64,000 nucleotides of DNA, from positions 124,001-188,000 of the forward strand of contig JACKMX010000007.1 of NCBI GenBank assembly GCA_024235175.1, in the 5' to 3' direction. This document shows, piece by piece, positions 16,772 to 25,780 of this stretch. Every line of letters begins with the position of its first letter. Position 1 is the first letter of the stretch. The DNA comes from Chromatiaceae bacterium. Its GTDB lineage: Bacteria; Pseudomonadota; Gammaproteobacteria; Chromatiales; Chromatiaceae. Below the pieces are notes generated by a model. That model was not told the DNA's origin. It saw only the letters and a list, made by a program, of their open reading frames with translations, and did no database searches. Made by a program: the position numbers and the translations under genes.

Positions 16772-17362
16772 ATGAAGAATAAGCCCATCAGTCGATTTCT
16801 GATTCCGGAACTGGATGAACTGCCTGAAGATGTCAGAGAGAGAATTATGCAGGTGCAGCAGAAAACCGGATTCGTGCCCAACGTCTTTCTTGCGCTCTCC
16901 CGCCGTCCCGACGAGTTCCGCGCATTTTTCGCTTATCATGATGCGTTGATGGAGAAGGAGAGCGGACTCTCCAAAGGCGAACGCGAGATGATCGTGGTGG
17001 CAACATCCGGTCTCAATCAATGCACGTACTGCGTGGTGGCCCATGGCGCGATTCTGCGTATTCGGGAAAAAAACCCGCTGTTGTCGGACCAGATCGCCAG
17101 CAATTACCGCAAAGCCGACATTACGCCGCGTCAGAAGCTTATGCTCGATTTCGCGGTTAAGGTGTCGCAGCGTGCTTATGAAATCGAAGAAAGCGACTTA
17201 CAGATGCTGCATCAGCAGGGATTCACGGACGACGATATCTGGGATATCGCTGCGATTTCCGCCTTTTTCGGGCTATCCAACCGCATGGCCAATCTCAGTG
17301 GCATGCGGCCGAACGAAGAGTTTTATCTGATGGGACGCTTACCGCAAGAGAAGTCCATTTAG
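16772..17362 (+). CDS. AhpD-like carboxymuconolactone decarboxylase family protein
   Basis: This 196-residue protein belongs to the peroxidase-related branch of the AhpD / carboxymuconolactone decarboxylase fold. The active-site signature CxxCxxxH is intact: Cys84, Cys87 and His91 in CTYCVVAH. It probably reduces peroxides in the cytoplasm by thiol chemistry. The start at 16772 is chosen because GAGGAG lies 7 nt before it; an in-frame ATG at 16670 lacks a ribosome site. The DUF1499 gene begins 8 nt after its stop, so both are likely co-transcribed. Confidence 0.88.
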   Translation: MKNKPISRFLIPELDELPEDVRERIMQVQQKTGFVPNVFLALSRRPDEFRAFFAYHDALMEKESGLSKGEREMIVVATSGLNQCTYCVVAHGAILRIREKNPLLSDQIASNYRKADITPRQKLMLDFAVKVSQRAYEIEESDLQMLHQQGFTDDDIWDIAAISAFFGLSNRMANLSGMRPNEEFYLMGRLPQEKSI

Positions 17363-17370
17363 CATCAGCT

Positions 17371-17835
17371 ATGATTCCGTTCCGGTGGAGCAGGGGAGAG
17401 GGACGCAGTTTCGGTTGGATCCGCACAGTGATGGTATCATTGGCCATTTATGGTTGTGCAGTGGCTGGTGATTACCCGGTTATGCAGAGCAGATTTTCCA
17501 ACTGTCCCGAAACGCCCAATTGTGTCTCTTCCAGAGCGCATTCTGGCAGACACTACATCGAACCTATCGGGTACGAGGGTACGCTCGATAATGCGCGGCT
17601 AAGGTTGCTGGAGGTGATTGCGGATTCTGCACGTGCCCATGTAGTTAAGCAGGAGGATGCCTATCTGCATGTGGAATTCACTTCACTGCTGTTCCGGTTT
17701 GTCGATGATGTGGAGTTTGAATTCGACGATGCCGGAAAACAGATTCACCTGAAATCCGCATCCCGCACAGGCTATGCCGATTTCGGTGTGAACCGACGGC
17801 GTTTGGAATCGATTCGGGAGAGGTTCAACCAGTAA
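17371..17835 (+). CDS. DUF1499 domain protein
   Basis: This 154-residue protein has the DUF1499 pattern: CPETPNCVSS near residue 48, then a central strand-rich part (HVEFTSLLFRFVDDVEFEFD) and the end YADFGVNRRRLESIRERF. Function is unknown. A hydrophobic stretch (MVSLAIYGCAVAG) near residues 21-33 suggests export or a lipoprotein-like anchor, though the sequence before the cysteine is not a perfect lipobox. It directly follows the AhpD-like gene. Confidence 0.85.
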   Translation: MIPFRWSRGEGRSFGWIRTVMVSLAIYGCAVAGDYPVMQSRFSNCPETPNCVSSRAHSGRHYIEPIGYEGTLDNARLRLLEVIADSARAHVVKQEDAYLHVEFTSLLFRFVDDVEFEFDDAGKQIHLKSASRTGYADFGVNRRRLESIRERFNQ

Positions 17836-17844
17836 TCCGGCTTT

Positions 17845-18011
17845 AACCCGAATCTTTCATGAATTATGCTTGATCTCGCTTGTTCTCTGATTCCACAGGA
17901 AATATTTCCTCAGTCGGCCGTAGTCACTGATACGCCACTCCTTCGGAAATTTTCTTGTGAAACCAATATACTGCGCGGTATCGGCGCAAATTTATGAAAT
18001 CTTCGGGTTAA
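17845..18011 (+). repeat. 167-bp element with terminal inverted repeats, copy 1
   Basis: The element begins AACCCGAATCTTTCATGAAT and ends AATTTATGAAATCTTCGGGT followed by TAA. The ends are inverted repeats: TTAACCCGAA is perfect, and 20 of 23 positions match when extended. A second copy of exactly the same length lies at 44891-45057, differing at about 17 of 167 positions by eye. It ends 39 nt before the hemH start codon. It may be a miniature transposable element or a structured leader. Confidence 0.85.
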
Positions 18012-18050
18012 GTATCCGGAGACTGTGATTGGACCTGGGGATCTCAGATA

Positions 18051-19151
18051 GTGAAAACAAAAGACCAGGGTGACTTCGCTCACGACACTCCGGAAACCAT
18101 GGGAGTTCTCCTCACCAATCTGGGCACGCCCGATTCATGCGGAGCAGCCGATGTTAGGCGTTATCTCAAGGAGTTTCTGTGGGATCCCCGTGTGGTGGAG
18201 ATGCCGCGGCCATTGTGGTGGCTGCTGCTCAACCTGGTGATACTGAACACACGGCCACGCCGATCCGCTGCGGCATACGAAAAGATCTGGAGTGATGCCG
18301 GCTCGCCGCTGCTGGCCGTTTCGAAGGATCAGGCCGAAGCATTGCAGTCGATGCTGAACGCTGAGTTGAGGCAGCCGGTCACCGTCGCACTGGCCATGCG
18401 TTACGGCAATCCCTCCATCCCTTCAGGCTTGGACGATTTGCGCCGGGCAGGTTCGCGCCGGATTCTGGTGCTGCCGCTCTATCCGCAATACTCCGCCACC
18501 ACGACGGCATCGACCTTCGATGCGGTCAGCATGGAACTCAGGCGCTGGCGCTGGCTGCCGGAGCTGCGTTTTGTCAACCATTACCACGACGACCCCGGCT
18601 ATATCGCCGCGCTGGCGCAGAGCGTAAGAAAATACTGGGATGCAAACGGAAAACCGGAGAAGCTGCTGATGTCGTTCCACGGTATTCCACGGGATTATTT
18701 TATCGCCGGCGACCCCTATTTCTGTGAGTGCCAGAAGACAGGCCGACTGCTTGCCGAAGCGCTCGGACTGCCGGATGATCGCTGGCAGATCAGCTTCCAG
18801 TCCCGCCTCGGACCGAAGCAGTGGCTGCAGCCCTACACCGATAAAACCCTGTCATCGCTGGCCAGGGCCGGCACGAAGAGCGTCCACGTCATCTGTCCGG
18901 GCTTCAGCGCGGACTGTCTGGAAACGCTGGAGGAGATTGCGATCGAAAACCGGGACCATTTTCTGGCAGCCGGCGGCAAACATTATGCTTACATTCCCTG
19001 CCTTAACAGTGACCCTGCGCATATAGGTGTGCTGAAAAATCTGGTGCTCCGGCACATTGCAGGCTGGGCGCCGGTACGCTCGGAGGAAGAGCGAAAGAAA
19101 GCTCAACATCGCTGTAAGGAGTTGGCTGTTGCAGCGGGAGCCCGCAAATAG
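18051..19151 (+). CDS. hemH: Ferrochelatase
   Basis: This 366-residue enzyme inserts Fe2+ into protoporphyrin IX, the last step of protoheme synthesis. It opens with the family motif GVLLTNLGTPDS (residues 18-29), has the catalytic His210 in MSFHGIPRDY, and the conserved CPGFSADCLETLEEI near residue 280. The length matches proteobacterial HemH. The start is GTG at 18051 with CTGGGGA upstream, in the expected place before the conserved motif. The repeat copy just upstream occupies most of its leader. Confidence 0.96.
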   Translation: MKTKDQGDFAHDTPETMGVLLTNLGTPDSCGAADVRRYLKEFLWDPRVVEMPRPLWWLLLNLVILNTRPRRSAAAYEKIWSDAGSPLLAVSKDQAEALQSMLNAELRQPVTVALAMRYGNPSIPSGLDDLRRAGSRRILVLPLYPQYSATTTASTFDAVSMELRRWRWLPELRFVNHYHDDPGYIAALAQSVRKYWDANGKPEKLLMSFHGIPRDYFIAGDPYFCECQKTGRLLAEALGLPDDRWQISFQSRLGPKQWLQPYTDKTLSSLARAGTKSVHVICPGFSADCLETLEEIAIENRDHFLAAGGKHYAYIPCLNSDPAHIGVLKNLVLRHIAGWAPVRSEEERKKAQHRCKELAVAAGARK

Positions 19152-19192
19152 GTAGATCTGTTCAGGACGATTGTTTAAAGGAGGAGCGAACC

Positions 19193-19552
19193 ATGAGCAA
19201 ACACTATGAGGGCAGCTGCCATTGCGGCGCCGTAAAATTCTCGTACACCGGAGAGGAGATAACCAAAGGTGTACGCTGCAACTGTTCCATCTGTTCACGC
19301 AAGGGCGCCATGATGAGCAGCGAGATCATCGCTCCGGAGGCGCTGCAGATCGAGGCGGCGGAGGGGGCTCTGGGGCTTTACCAGTTCGGAGAAAAAACCG
19401 CCAGGCACTTCTTCTGCAAAAACTGCGGCATCTACACTTTCCATCAGACGGTGAGAAAACCGGGCCATTACCGGGTCAATCTGGGTTGTCTCGATGGTGT
19501 GGATGTGTTTGCGCTGGATGCCGATGTGTTTGATGGGAAACATCTGTTGTGA
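19193..19552 (+). CDS. GFA (glutathione-dependent formaldehyde-activating) family protein
   Basis: This 119-residue zinc protein has the GFA / DUF636 fold. The metal-binding cysteines are all visible: CHCGAVKF (residues 7-14), CNCSICSRKG (about 27-36) and FFCKNCGIYTFH (about 71-82). The family is named after a glutathione-formaldehyde spontaneous-reaction accelerator, but most members have no proven substrate. AGGAG precedes the ATG. It converges with the P-type ATPase gene across a long inverted repeat. Confidence 0.92.
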   Translation: MSKHYEGSCHCGAVKFSYTGEEITKGVRCNCSICSRKGAMMSSEIIAPEALQIEAAEGALGLYQFGEKTARHFFCKNCGIYTFHQTVRKPGHYRVNLGCLDGVDVFALDADVFDGKHLL

Positions 19553-19566
19553 GGGATGTTTGGATG

Positions 19567-19624
19567 TTAAAGGGGACGCATTTATTTTCGTAAGGAACCA
19601 CGAAAAAAAATGCGTCCCCTTTAA
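19567..19624. terminator. 24-bp-arm inverted repeat between convergent genes
   Basis: TTAAAGGGGACGCATTTATT (19567 onward) pairs with its complement ending at 19624. The arms are 24 nt with one mismatch and a 10-nt loop. The outer 14 bp, TTAAAGGGGACGCA / TGCGTCCCCTTTAA, are perfect. It lies between convergent genes and includes the ATPase stop codon, so it could stop transcription from both sides. The AAAGGGGACGCA type is also a familiar dispersed repeat in Proteobacteria, so it may be a mobile palindrome co-opted here. Confidence 0.75.
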
Positions 19625-22380
19625 GCACGCGCCCCCTTTAAGGACCGCATCACATATTTCTCCGCCTCCACCACAAAAAAGACGCTGCAGGAGACCAACA
19701 ACATAACCCCCCAGGTTGCTGCATCCAGACTGGTGGTATGGAACAGCTGCTGCATCCAGGGCAGGTAGGTAAAGAGCAGCTGGAATCCGACCACCAGCGC
19801 GATCGCCAGCAGCACTTTGCGGCTGCCGAGCAGGCCGCTGCGTGAGCAGGCCGAGCGGCGGATGTAGCGTGTGTTGAGCAGATAGAACGCCTCGAACAGC
19901 ACCAGCGTGTTGACTGCGACCGTGCGCGCGGTTTCGATGTCGCTGCCGCCGCTGCGCAGCCATAGAAACAGGCCGAATATGCCGCTCACCATCAACAGCG
20001 AGACGTACAGTATGCGCCAGATCAGGAAGCCGGAAAGGATCGCTTCGTTGGGGTCCCGTGGCGGACGCCGCATGATATCCAGCTCAGGTGGTTCGAATGC
20101 CAGTGACAGGGCCAGTGTAACCGCGGTGATCATGTTGACCCAGAGGATCTGTACCGGGGTGATAGGAAGTTGATAGCCGAGAATGATGGCTGCCACCAGT
20201 GTAAACGCCTCGGCGCCATTGGTGGGCAGGATGAAAAGAATTGATTTCTTGATATTGTCGTAGACTGTGCGGCCCTCTTCCACGGCATTGATGATAGAAG
20301 CGAAATTATCGTCCGCCAGCACCATCTCGGCAGCCTCCTTGGCCACTTCGGTTCCCTTGATTCCCATGGCAACACCGACGTCTGCCCGTTTTAATGCAGG
20401 TGCGTCATTAACACCGTCACCGGTCATGGCCAGTACAATACCCCGGGACTGCAATGCTTCAACCAGGCGCAGTTTGTGCTCCGGGCTTGCCCGTGCAAAA
20501 ACGTCCATCTGCAACACCTGTTTCTGCAGTTCCGTTTCACTCATCTGTTCAAGTTCGCGTCCGGTCAGCACGCGTCCGCCGACCCCTATTCCCATCTGCT
20601 CGGCAATTGCCTGGGCGGTGACCGCATGGTCACCGGTGATCATCTTTACCCGGATGCCGGCGGTCTTGCACTGGCGCAGCGCCTCCAGCGCTTCGCTGCG
20701 CGGCGGATCGATGATGCCGACCAGTCCCAGCAGTGTCAGGCCTCCGTCGACATGCTCGAAACGCAGTTCACGCTGGTCGGCCCCGGCCGCTTTGAACGCG
20801 AGCGCCAGGATTCGCTGTCCGCGCCGCGCCATCTCCTCAATACTTTTCTCCCAGTAGGCAATATCCAGCGGGCGGTCATCCCCCATTACCCGCTGCCGGT
20901 TGCACATCTCCAGTATGCGTTCGGGCGCGCCTTTTACATAGATGAAACCATGCCCGGCATGGTCATGGTGCAGGGTTGCCATGAAGCGGTGTTCGGACTC
21001 AAAAGGGATGGTATCCGTGCGCGGCAACTCCTCTTTCTGGAAAGCCGGATCCAGACCGCATTTCATGGCCAGCGTGATCATCGATCCTTCGGTCGGGTCG
21101 CCGCTCAGTTTCCATTCGTTGCCGGAAAGCGCCACCTCCGAATCGTTGCAGAGGAGACCAGCACGCGCCAGCTCGATAAGTTCGGGAACCTCATCCGGGT
21201 TCATGTCAGTGCCGTTCAGCTGCACGCTGCCATGCGGGTCGTATCCGACACCTGTCACCTCCAGCAGCAGCTGGGTGGTGGCAATGGTCTGAACGGTCAT
21301 CTCATTGCGCGTGAGCGTGCCGGTCTTGTCCGAGCAGATCACGGAAACCGTACCCAGTGTCTCCACCGCAGGCAGCAGTCGGATGATGCCGTTGCGCCCT
21401 GCCATGCGCTGAACACCAATGGCAAGGGTGATGGTGATAATGGCGGGAAGTCCCTCGGGGATGGCAGCGACCGCCAGACCCACCGCAGCCAGAAACATCT
21501 CGTCCAGGGTGTTGTTCCACACCAGAATCCCGTAGAGCGAGGTACATAGCGCCAGTATCAGGATTATGCCGGTAAGACGCCGGCCGAAACTCCCAATCTG
21601 GCGCAACAGTGGCGTGGTGAGCTGACTGACCTCTCCCAGCAGCGCGCTGATGTGACCGATCTCCGTCTGTACCCCGGTCGCCACGACAACGCCAGCGCCA
21701 TTGCCGTAGGTAACCAATGTACTTGCATAGGCCATGCAGCTGCGATCGCCAAGATCCGCGGTTTCCGCTACCGGTGTAATGGATTTTTCCACCGGCACCG
21801 ACTCTCCGGTCAAGGCAGCCTCTTCGATACGCAGATTCTTGCTGCGGTACAGGCGCAGATCCGCCGGAACCTTGTCTCCCGACTGCAACAGCACCAGGTC
21901 TCCCGGAACCAGGGACTCAGCCGATATCACAGTTTGATGGCCGTCACGTACAACAGTGGCCTGGGGTGAGAGCAGATCGCGAATCGCATCCAGTGCCTTC
22001 TCCGCCTTACCCTCCTGAACGTATCCCACCAGGGCATTTATCAGTACCACTGCGATTATTACACCGGTATCCACCCAGTGCGCCAGCACCGCAGTAACGG
22101 CTGCTGCGGCCAGCAGCACATAGATGAGCACATTGTTGAACTGGGAGAGAAATCTCAGCAGCGGGCCGCGCCGCTTGGGAGGAGGCAGCCGGTTGGGACC
22201 ATACTGTTCGAACCGGCGTTCGGCTTCACTCCCGCCCAGCCCATACCGGTCGACGGAAAACAACTGCATGATTTCGTCGGCGTTTTGTACATGCCAGGAT
22301 TTGCCTGCTTCGTTCGCTTCCTGAGTTTTCATGGCGTTTGATAAATTATCGACGGGCGTTGAGTAAACAGCCGATTCCAC
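19621..22380 (-). CDS. P2-type cation-transporting ATPase
   Basis: This 919-residue P-type ATPase of the SERCA/PMCA-like class probably exports Ca2+ or another cation. Motifs are complete: TGES (191-194), PEGLP (308-312) in helix M4, the phosphorylation site DKTGTLT (Asp351), and TGDGVNDAPALKRADVGVAM in the hinge. An N-terminal cation-ATPase domain precedes about ten membrane segments. PEGLP suggests type 2A. The start may be 22380 or the internal Met at residue 17. The stop codon lies inside a long inverted repeat. Confidence 0.94.
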   Translation of the reverse strand: MESAVYSTPVDNLSNAMKTQEANEAGKSWHVQNADEIMQLFSVDRYGLGGSEAERRFEQYGPNRLPPPKRRGPLLRFLSQFNNVLIYVLLAAAAVTAVLAHWVDTGVIIAVVLINALVGYVQEGKAEKALDAIRDLLSPQATVVRDGHQTVISAESLVPGDLVLLQSGDKVPADLRLYRSKNLRIEEAALTGESVPVEKSITPVAETADLGDRSCMAYASTLVTYGNGAGVVVATGVQTEIGHISALLGEVSQLTTPLLRQIGSFGRRLTGIILILALCTSLYGILVWNNTLDEMFLAAVGLAVAAIPEGLPAIITITLAIGVQRMAGRNGIIRLLPAVETLGTVSVICSDKTGTLTRNEMTVQTIATTQLLLEVTGVGYDPHGSVQLNGTDMNPDEVPELIELARAGLLCNDSEVALSGNEWKLSGDPTEGSMITLAMKCGLDPAFQKEELPRTDTIPFESEHRFMATLHHDHAGHGFIYVKGAPERILEMCNRQRVMGDDRPLDIAYWEKSIEEMARRGQRILALAFKAAGADQRELRFEHVDGGLTLLGLVGIIDPPRSEALEALRQCKTAGIRVKMITGDHAVTAQAIAEQMGIGVGGRVLTGRELEQMSETELQKQVLQMDVFARASPEHKLRLVEALQSRGIVLAMTGDGVNDAPALKRADVGVAMGIKGTEVAKEAAEMVLADDNFASIINAVEEGRTVYDNIKKSILFILPTNGAEAFTLVAAIILGYQLPITPVQILWVNMITAVTLALSLAFEPPELDIMRRPPRDPNEAILSGFLIWRILYVSLLMVSGIFGLFLWLRSGGSDIETARTVAVNTLVLFEAFYLLNTRYIRRSACSRSGLLGSRKVLLAIALVVGFQLLFTYLPWMQQLFHTTSLDAATWGVMLLVSCSVFFVVEAEKYVMRSLKGARA

Positions 22381-22580
22381 AAGACTGATTGCGGTTTCCT
22401 CGGCCTTGTTTCAGCTTATGAGTATATTTTTGTCAGGGCAACAACAGGCATCCCGCCAAATGACCGGGGACAACAACAAGTTAGGTTCTGTTGGATTAGA
22501 TTGAGTATCAGGCATCCCGCACAAACACCAGATGGAAACTGATTCACCAGCTGTTGTACGCAATACCGGCAGGGGGTGGA

Positions 22581-23015
22581 TCAGGCGACGGATTGGGTAT
22601 CCGAGCCGAGTGTCCTGACCTGCTGCTTCATCAGTTCGACGATTGCATAGACGCCAAAATGGCGGTTGGGCGAGAGGTGCTCATCCAGCCCCAGGCGGAG
22701 AAAAAACTCATCCACATCCAGCGATTCGACGGCAGCACCGGTCCGGCCGGAGACCAGTTGAATCAACAGCGCCAGCACCCCTTTGATGATGCTGGTATCG
22801 CAATCGCCGTGGAAACGGATAAGCGAGGGATCCGCCGGATCCCGGTAGGCCTTGACCCAGACCTGGCTCATGCAGCCTTTTACTCTATTTTCATCCGTCC
22901 GGTGTTTTTCGGGCAGTTGTGGAAGTCCTTCACCCAATTCGACCAGGTAGGCGTAGCGCTGATCCCAGTCGCCCAGCAGTTCAAAGGTAGCCACCATATC
23001 GTCAAGTCGATTCAT
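22581..23015 (-). CDS. sufE: SufE family cysteine desulfuration protein
   Basis: This 144-residue sulfur acceptor takes persulfide sulfur from a cysteine desulfurase for Fe-S assembly. The conserved Cys48 sits in VKGCMSQVW. The start at 23015 (MNRLDDMVATFELLGDW) follows AGGAAG and matches the family; an in-frame Met at 23120 would add residues encoded by a repeat. It is on the same strand as sufBCD-sufT but separated from sufT by a 260-bp gap holding an inverted repeat. No sufS gene is present. Confidence 0.94.
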   Translation of the reverse strand: MNRLDDMVATFELLGDWDQRYAYLVELGEGLPQLPEKHRTDENRVKGCMSQVWVKAYRDPADPSLIRFHGDCDTSIIKGVLALLIQLVSGRTGAAVESLDVDEFFLRLGLDEHLSPNRHFGVYAIVELMKQQVRTLGSDTQSVA

Positions 23016-23093
23016 GGTTTCTTCCTGCAATTTTTCACGAACGCCGTGCGAAACGAAAAGCCGGAGAGGTGATTCACCGAAGCGGTTCCAGTC

Positions 23094-23213
23094 GAAAAAG
23101 GGCAGAGGGCCGAGGGCCAAGGGCCGAGAAAAAGCGGATAGTTACTCTGATTGTTCCCGGGAATTAACTCATTGATTCTCTGCCCCAGGCCCTCAGCCCT
23201 CGGCCCTTTTTTC
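23094..23213. repeat. GC-rich imperfect inverted repeat between sufT and sufE
   Basis: The left arm (from 23094, GAAAAAGGGCAGAGGGCCGA) and the right arm (23178-23213, containing CTCAGCCCTCGGCCCTTTTT) are complementary over about 36 nt with a few mismatches. The left arm also repeats GAGGGCC internally. The 45-nt loop is unrelated sequence. The GGGCCGAGGGC type is a known dispersed repeat style in Proteobacteria. Within a minus-strand operon it would form a strong RNA hairpin. Confidence 0.75.
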
Positions 23214-23277
23214 TTAAAACACGGCACAGATGCGCATTTCAGGTTATCCGTTTTGCGTAATCCAGGATTCATCGTGC

Positions 23278-23670
23278 CTACAACAGTCCCAATGTCAGCT
23301 GAGCCTCTTCGCTGATACGCTCCTGGCTCCAGGGGGGGTCCCACACCAGTGCCACCGAAGCCTCGCTTACACCCGCAACACGCTCCACCACGGCTGTCAC
23401 CTGTCCCGGCAGCGTGCCTGCCACGGGGCAGGAGGGTGCGGTCAGCGTCATTTGAATCGATACTTGCAGGTCGGAATCAATGGCGATGCTGTATATCAGT
23501 CCCAAATCGTAGACGTTAACCGGAATCTCGGGATCATATACGGTTTTTATCGCTTCTATGATGTTCTGCCGAAGCGTTTCCCTGTCGGTTCCAGTCACGT
23601 CCGGTGGCATAGAGCTCTGACGCTTCCGGGACGAAACGCCGGCAATTTTCTCTTTCAAAAACTCAAACAC
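23278..23670 (-). CDS. sufT: SufT-like DUF59 Fe-S assembly protein
   Basis: This 130-residue protein has a DUF59 / MIP18 domain: TVYDPEIPVNVYDLGLIY near residues 43-60, and LTAPSCPVAGTLP with the conserved cysteine near residue 80. Such proteins help deliver or mature Fe-S clusters and commonly close suf operons. The start is GTG at 23670, with GGAG upstream. It follows sufD after 17 bp. It is related to PaaD, also in this window, but lacks its C-terminal cysteine-rich tail. Confidence 0.9.
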   Translation of the reverse strand: MFEFLKEKIAGVSSRKRQSSMPPDVTGTDRETLRQNIIEAIKTVYDPEIPVNVYDLGLIYSIAIDSDLQVSIQMTLTAPSCPVAGTLPGQVTAVVERVAGVSEASVALVWDPPWSQERISEEAQLTLGLL

Positions 23671-23687
23671 TGCGTTGCTCCGCTCCT

Positions 23688-25007
23688 TTAACCGTTCACT
23701 TTCTGCATCAGCCGTCGGTCAACTTCCTCCCTGAGGGCTGCAAGTCTGATTTCGCTGCTGATGCCGGCAGCGAACCCGAGGCTGAGCATGGTTAACGCTT
23801 TCTCCCTGTCGATGCCGCGCGAACGCAGATAGAAAAGCTGCGCCGGGTCGATCTCTCCAACCGTGGTGCCGTGGCTGCACTTGACGTCGTCGGCGTATAT
23901 CTCCAGCTGCGGCTTGGTATCCACCTCGGCACTGCGGGTCAGCATCAGGTTATCGTTGCTCAGTTGCGCATCGCTCTGCTGGGCATCCCTGTCAACGATG
24001 ATATGCCCGTCGAATACGGCACGGCCCTTGCCGTGGAGAATGCCCTTGAACCACTCGCGGCTGGTACAGCCGGGCGCAGCGTGCCGGACGCGCAGGTGAA
24101 AATCATTCAGCTGCGCGTCACCGACGGTGTAGAGACCATTGACCTCGCACCTGGCGCCCGGTTGCTTTAAAAGTGCGTGACAGTCGGTTCTGGCCCAGCG
24201 GCCGCCAAATGAAACATGGGTGCCGCGGTAATGGCTGCGTTCATACTGGGAGAGAAAGATGGTGCACAAGTGGTGTGTGCCCTCGTTCTCATCCTGCAGC
24301 CGGTAGTGCTCCAGCGATGCGCCGCCGGAGAGCTGTATCTCGGTCAGGTGATTATGAAATCCGCTGGAGGGATCGCCGCCGACGTATCTCTCAATCAGGG
24401 TTGCGCCGGCGCCGGACTCAAGAACCACCAGATTGCGCGGCTGCACCAGCAGGGAGTGATTACGGCCAAGGTTCAGATAGAGAATCTCTATCGGCTTTTC
24501 CAGTACGACATCCTTGCCGATATGCAGTAGCATGCCGTCGTTGATCAGCGCACTGTTGAGCGTGGTAAAGAGGTTTTCGGCCCGGCTCCCGTTCTGCTCA
24601 AACCAGTTGCAGAGTTGTTCGGGGTGGGTGCTGAGCGCGTTGCGCAGGCTGCTCAACACCGCGTCATCGGGAAGGTCCGTGAAATCGGCGGGCAGGGGCA
24701 GGCAGCGGCCGTTCACGAATACCAGCCGGTAAGCATCCAGTCCGGACAACAGCCAGGGATTGATATCCAGGGTTTTGAAGGCACCGATATCGGTGCTCGC
24801 CGGGATAAAGCGCTGCTGCAGCAGACCCTCTATACTGGTGTAACGCCAGGCTTCCTGTTCCCGGTTCAGTGCGGGGAGTTGCGGAAGTGACTGCCTTGCC
24901 CGCTTCCTATGTGTGTTCAGCCAGACCAAGCCGCGTCCCGGCAGATCGCCGGCCGACTGCGAGAGATGGTGCAGGAACCAGTCGTTCTGCTGGGCTGCAG
25001 TGATCAT
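23688..25007 (-). CDS. sufD: Fe-S assembly scaffold subunit SufD
   Basis: This 439-residue protein is the SufD subunit of the SufBC2D scaffold that builds Fe-S clusters on sulfur from SufE and iron. The C-terminal SufBD domain has LEIYADDVKCSHGTTVGEID and FYLRSRGIDREKA near residues 355-395, including the conserved Cys and His. Length is normal. It overlaps sufC by 4 bp (ATGA), giving translational coupling. Confidence 0.96.
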   Translation of the reverse strand: MITAAQQNDWFLHHLSQSAGDLPGRGLVWLNTHRKRARQSLPQLPALNREQEAWRYTSIEGLLQQRFIPASTDIGAFKTLDINPWLLSGLDAYRLVFVNGRCLPLPADFTDLPDDAVLSSLRNALSTHPEQLCNWFEQNGSRAENLFTTLNSALINDGMLLHIGKDVVLEKPIEILYLNLGRNHSLLVQPRNLVVLESGAGATLIERYVGGDPSSGFHNHLTEIQLSGGASLEHYRLQDENEGTHHLCTIFLSQYERSHYRGTHVSFGGRWARTDCHALLKQPGARCEVNGLYTVGDAQLNDFHLRVRHAAPGCTSREWFKGILHGKGRAVFDGHIIVDRDAQQSDAQLSNDNLMLTRSAEVDTKPQLEIYADDVKCSHGTTVGEIDPAQLFYLRSRGIDREKALTMLSLGFAAGISSEIRLAALREEVDRRLMQKVNG

Positions 25008-25753
25008 GCGGCGTCCTCCGCGATCCAGCCATAGCCCCTTTCTTCCAGTTCAAGCGCCAGCTGCTTGTCGCCGGAACGGACGATTCTGCCGCCGACCAGC
25101 ACATGTACACGATCAGGTTCTATGTAATCGAGCAGCCGCTGGTAATGGGTGATGACGATAATAGAACGGTCTACTGCCCGCAATCCGTTTACACCACCGG
25201 CAATGACCCGCAGTGCATCTATATCCAGGCCGGAATCAGTCTCGTCCAGAATTGCCAGTTTCGGTTCAAGCATCGCCATCTGAAGTATCTCGTTGCGCTT
25301 TTTCTCGCCGCCGGAAAAACCTTCGTTGACGCTGCGCTTCAGCAGCGCCTGATCGAGACCAACCCGCTTCGCCTGCTCCTGCACCCGGCGCATAAATGCA
25401 GGTGCGTCCAGATCTGGCTCACCGCGTGCACGCCGCACTGAGTTCAGGGATTCGCGCATGAAGCTCATGTTATTCACCCCCGGCAGTTCGACCGGGTACT
25501 GCATGCCCAGAAAAATACCCGCATGGGCGCGCTCTTCGGTCTCCATCTGGAGCAGGTCGCGGCCTTGGTAACGAATCTCTCCGCCGGTCACCCGGTAACC
25601 ATCGCGTCCCGCCAGCACGTATGCGAGGGTGCTTTTGCCTGAGCCGTTCGGGCCCATGATGGCATGCACCTGGCCGGCGTCTATCTCCAGATCCAGACCC
25701 CGGAGTATCTCTTTCTGTTCGATTGCAACCTGCAGATTTTTAATCGACAACAT
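25004..25753 (-). CDS. sufC: Fe-S assembly ATPase SufC
   Basis: This 249-residue ABC-type ATPase powers the SufBCD scaffold. Walker A is GPNGSGKST (residues 34-42), the signature is FSGGE (146-150) and Walker B is LAILDETDSG. It is cytosolic, with no membrane partner. AGAGG precedes the ATG. It sits 27 bp after sufB and overlaps sufD. Confidence 0.97.
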   Translation of the reverse strand: MLSIKNLQVAIEQKEILRGLDLEIDAGQVHAIMGPNGSGKSTLAYVLAGRDGYRVTGGEIRYQGRDLLQMETEERAHAGIFLGMQYPVELPGVNNMSFMRESLNSVRRARGEPDLDAPAFMRRVQEQAKRVGLDQALLKRSVNEGFSGGEKKRNEILQMAMLEPKLAILDETDSGLDIDALRVIAGGVNGLRAVDRSIIVITHYQRLLDYIEPDRVHVLVGGRIVRSGDKQLALELEERGYGWIAEDAA

Positions 25754-25780
25754 CTGTCATAGCCTCTCTGTTCAGGACGA

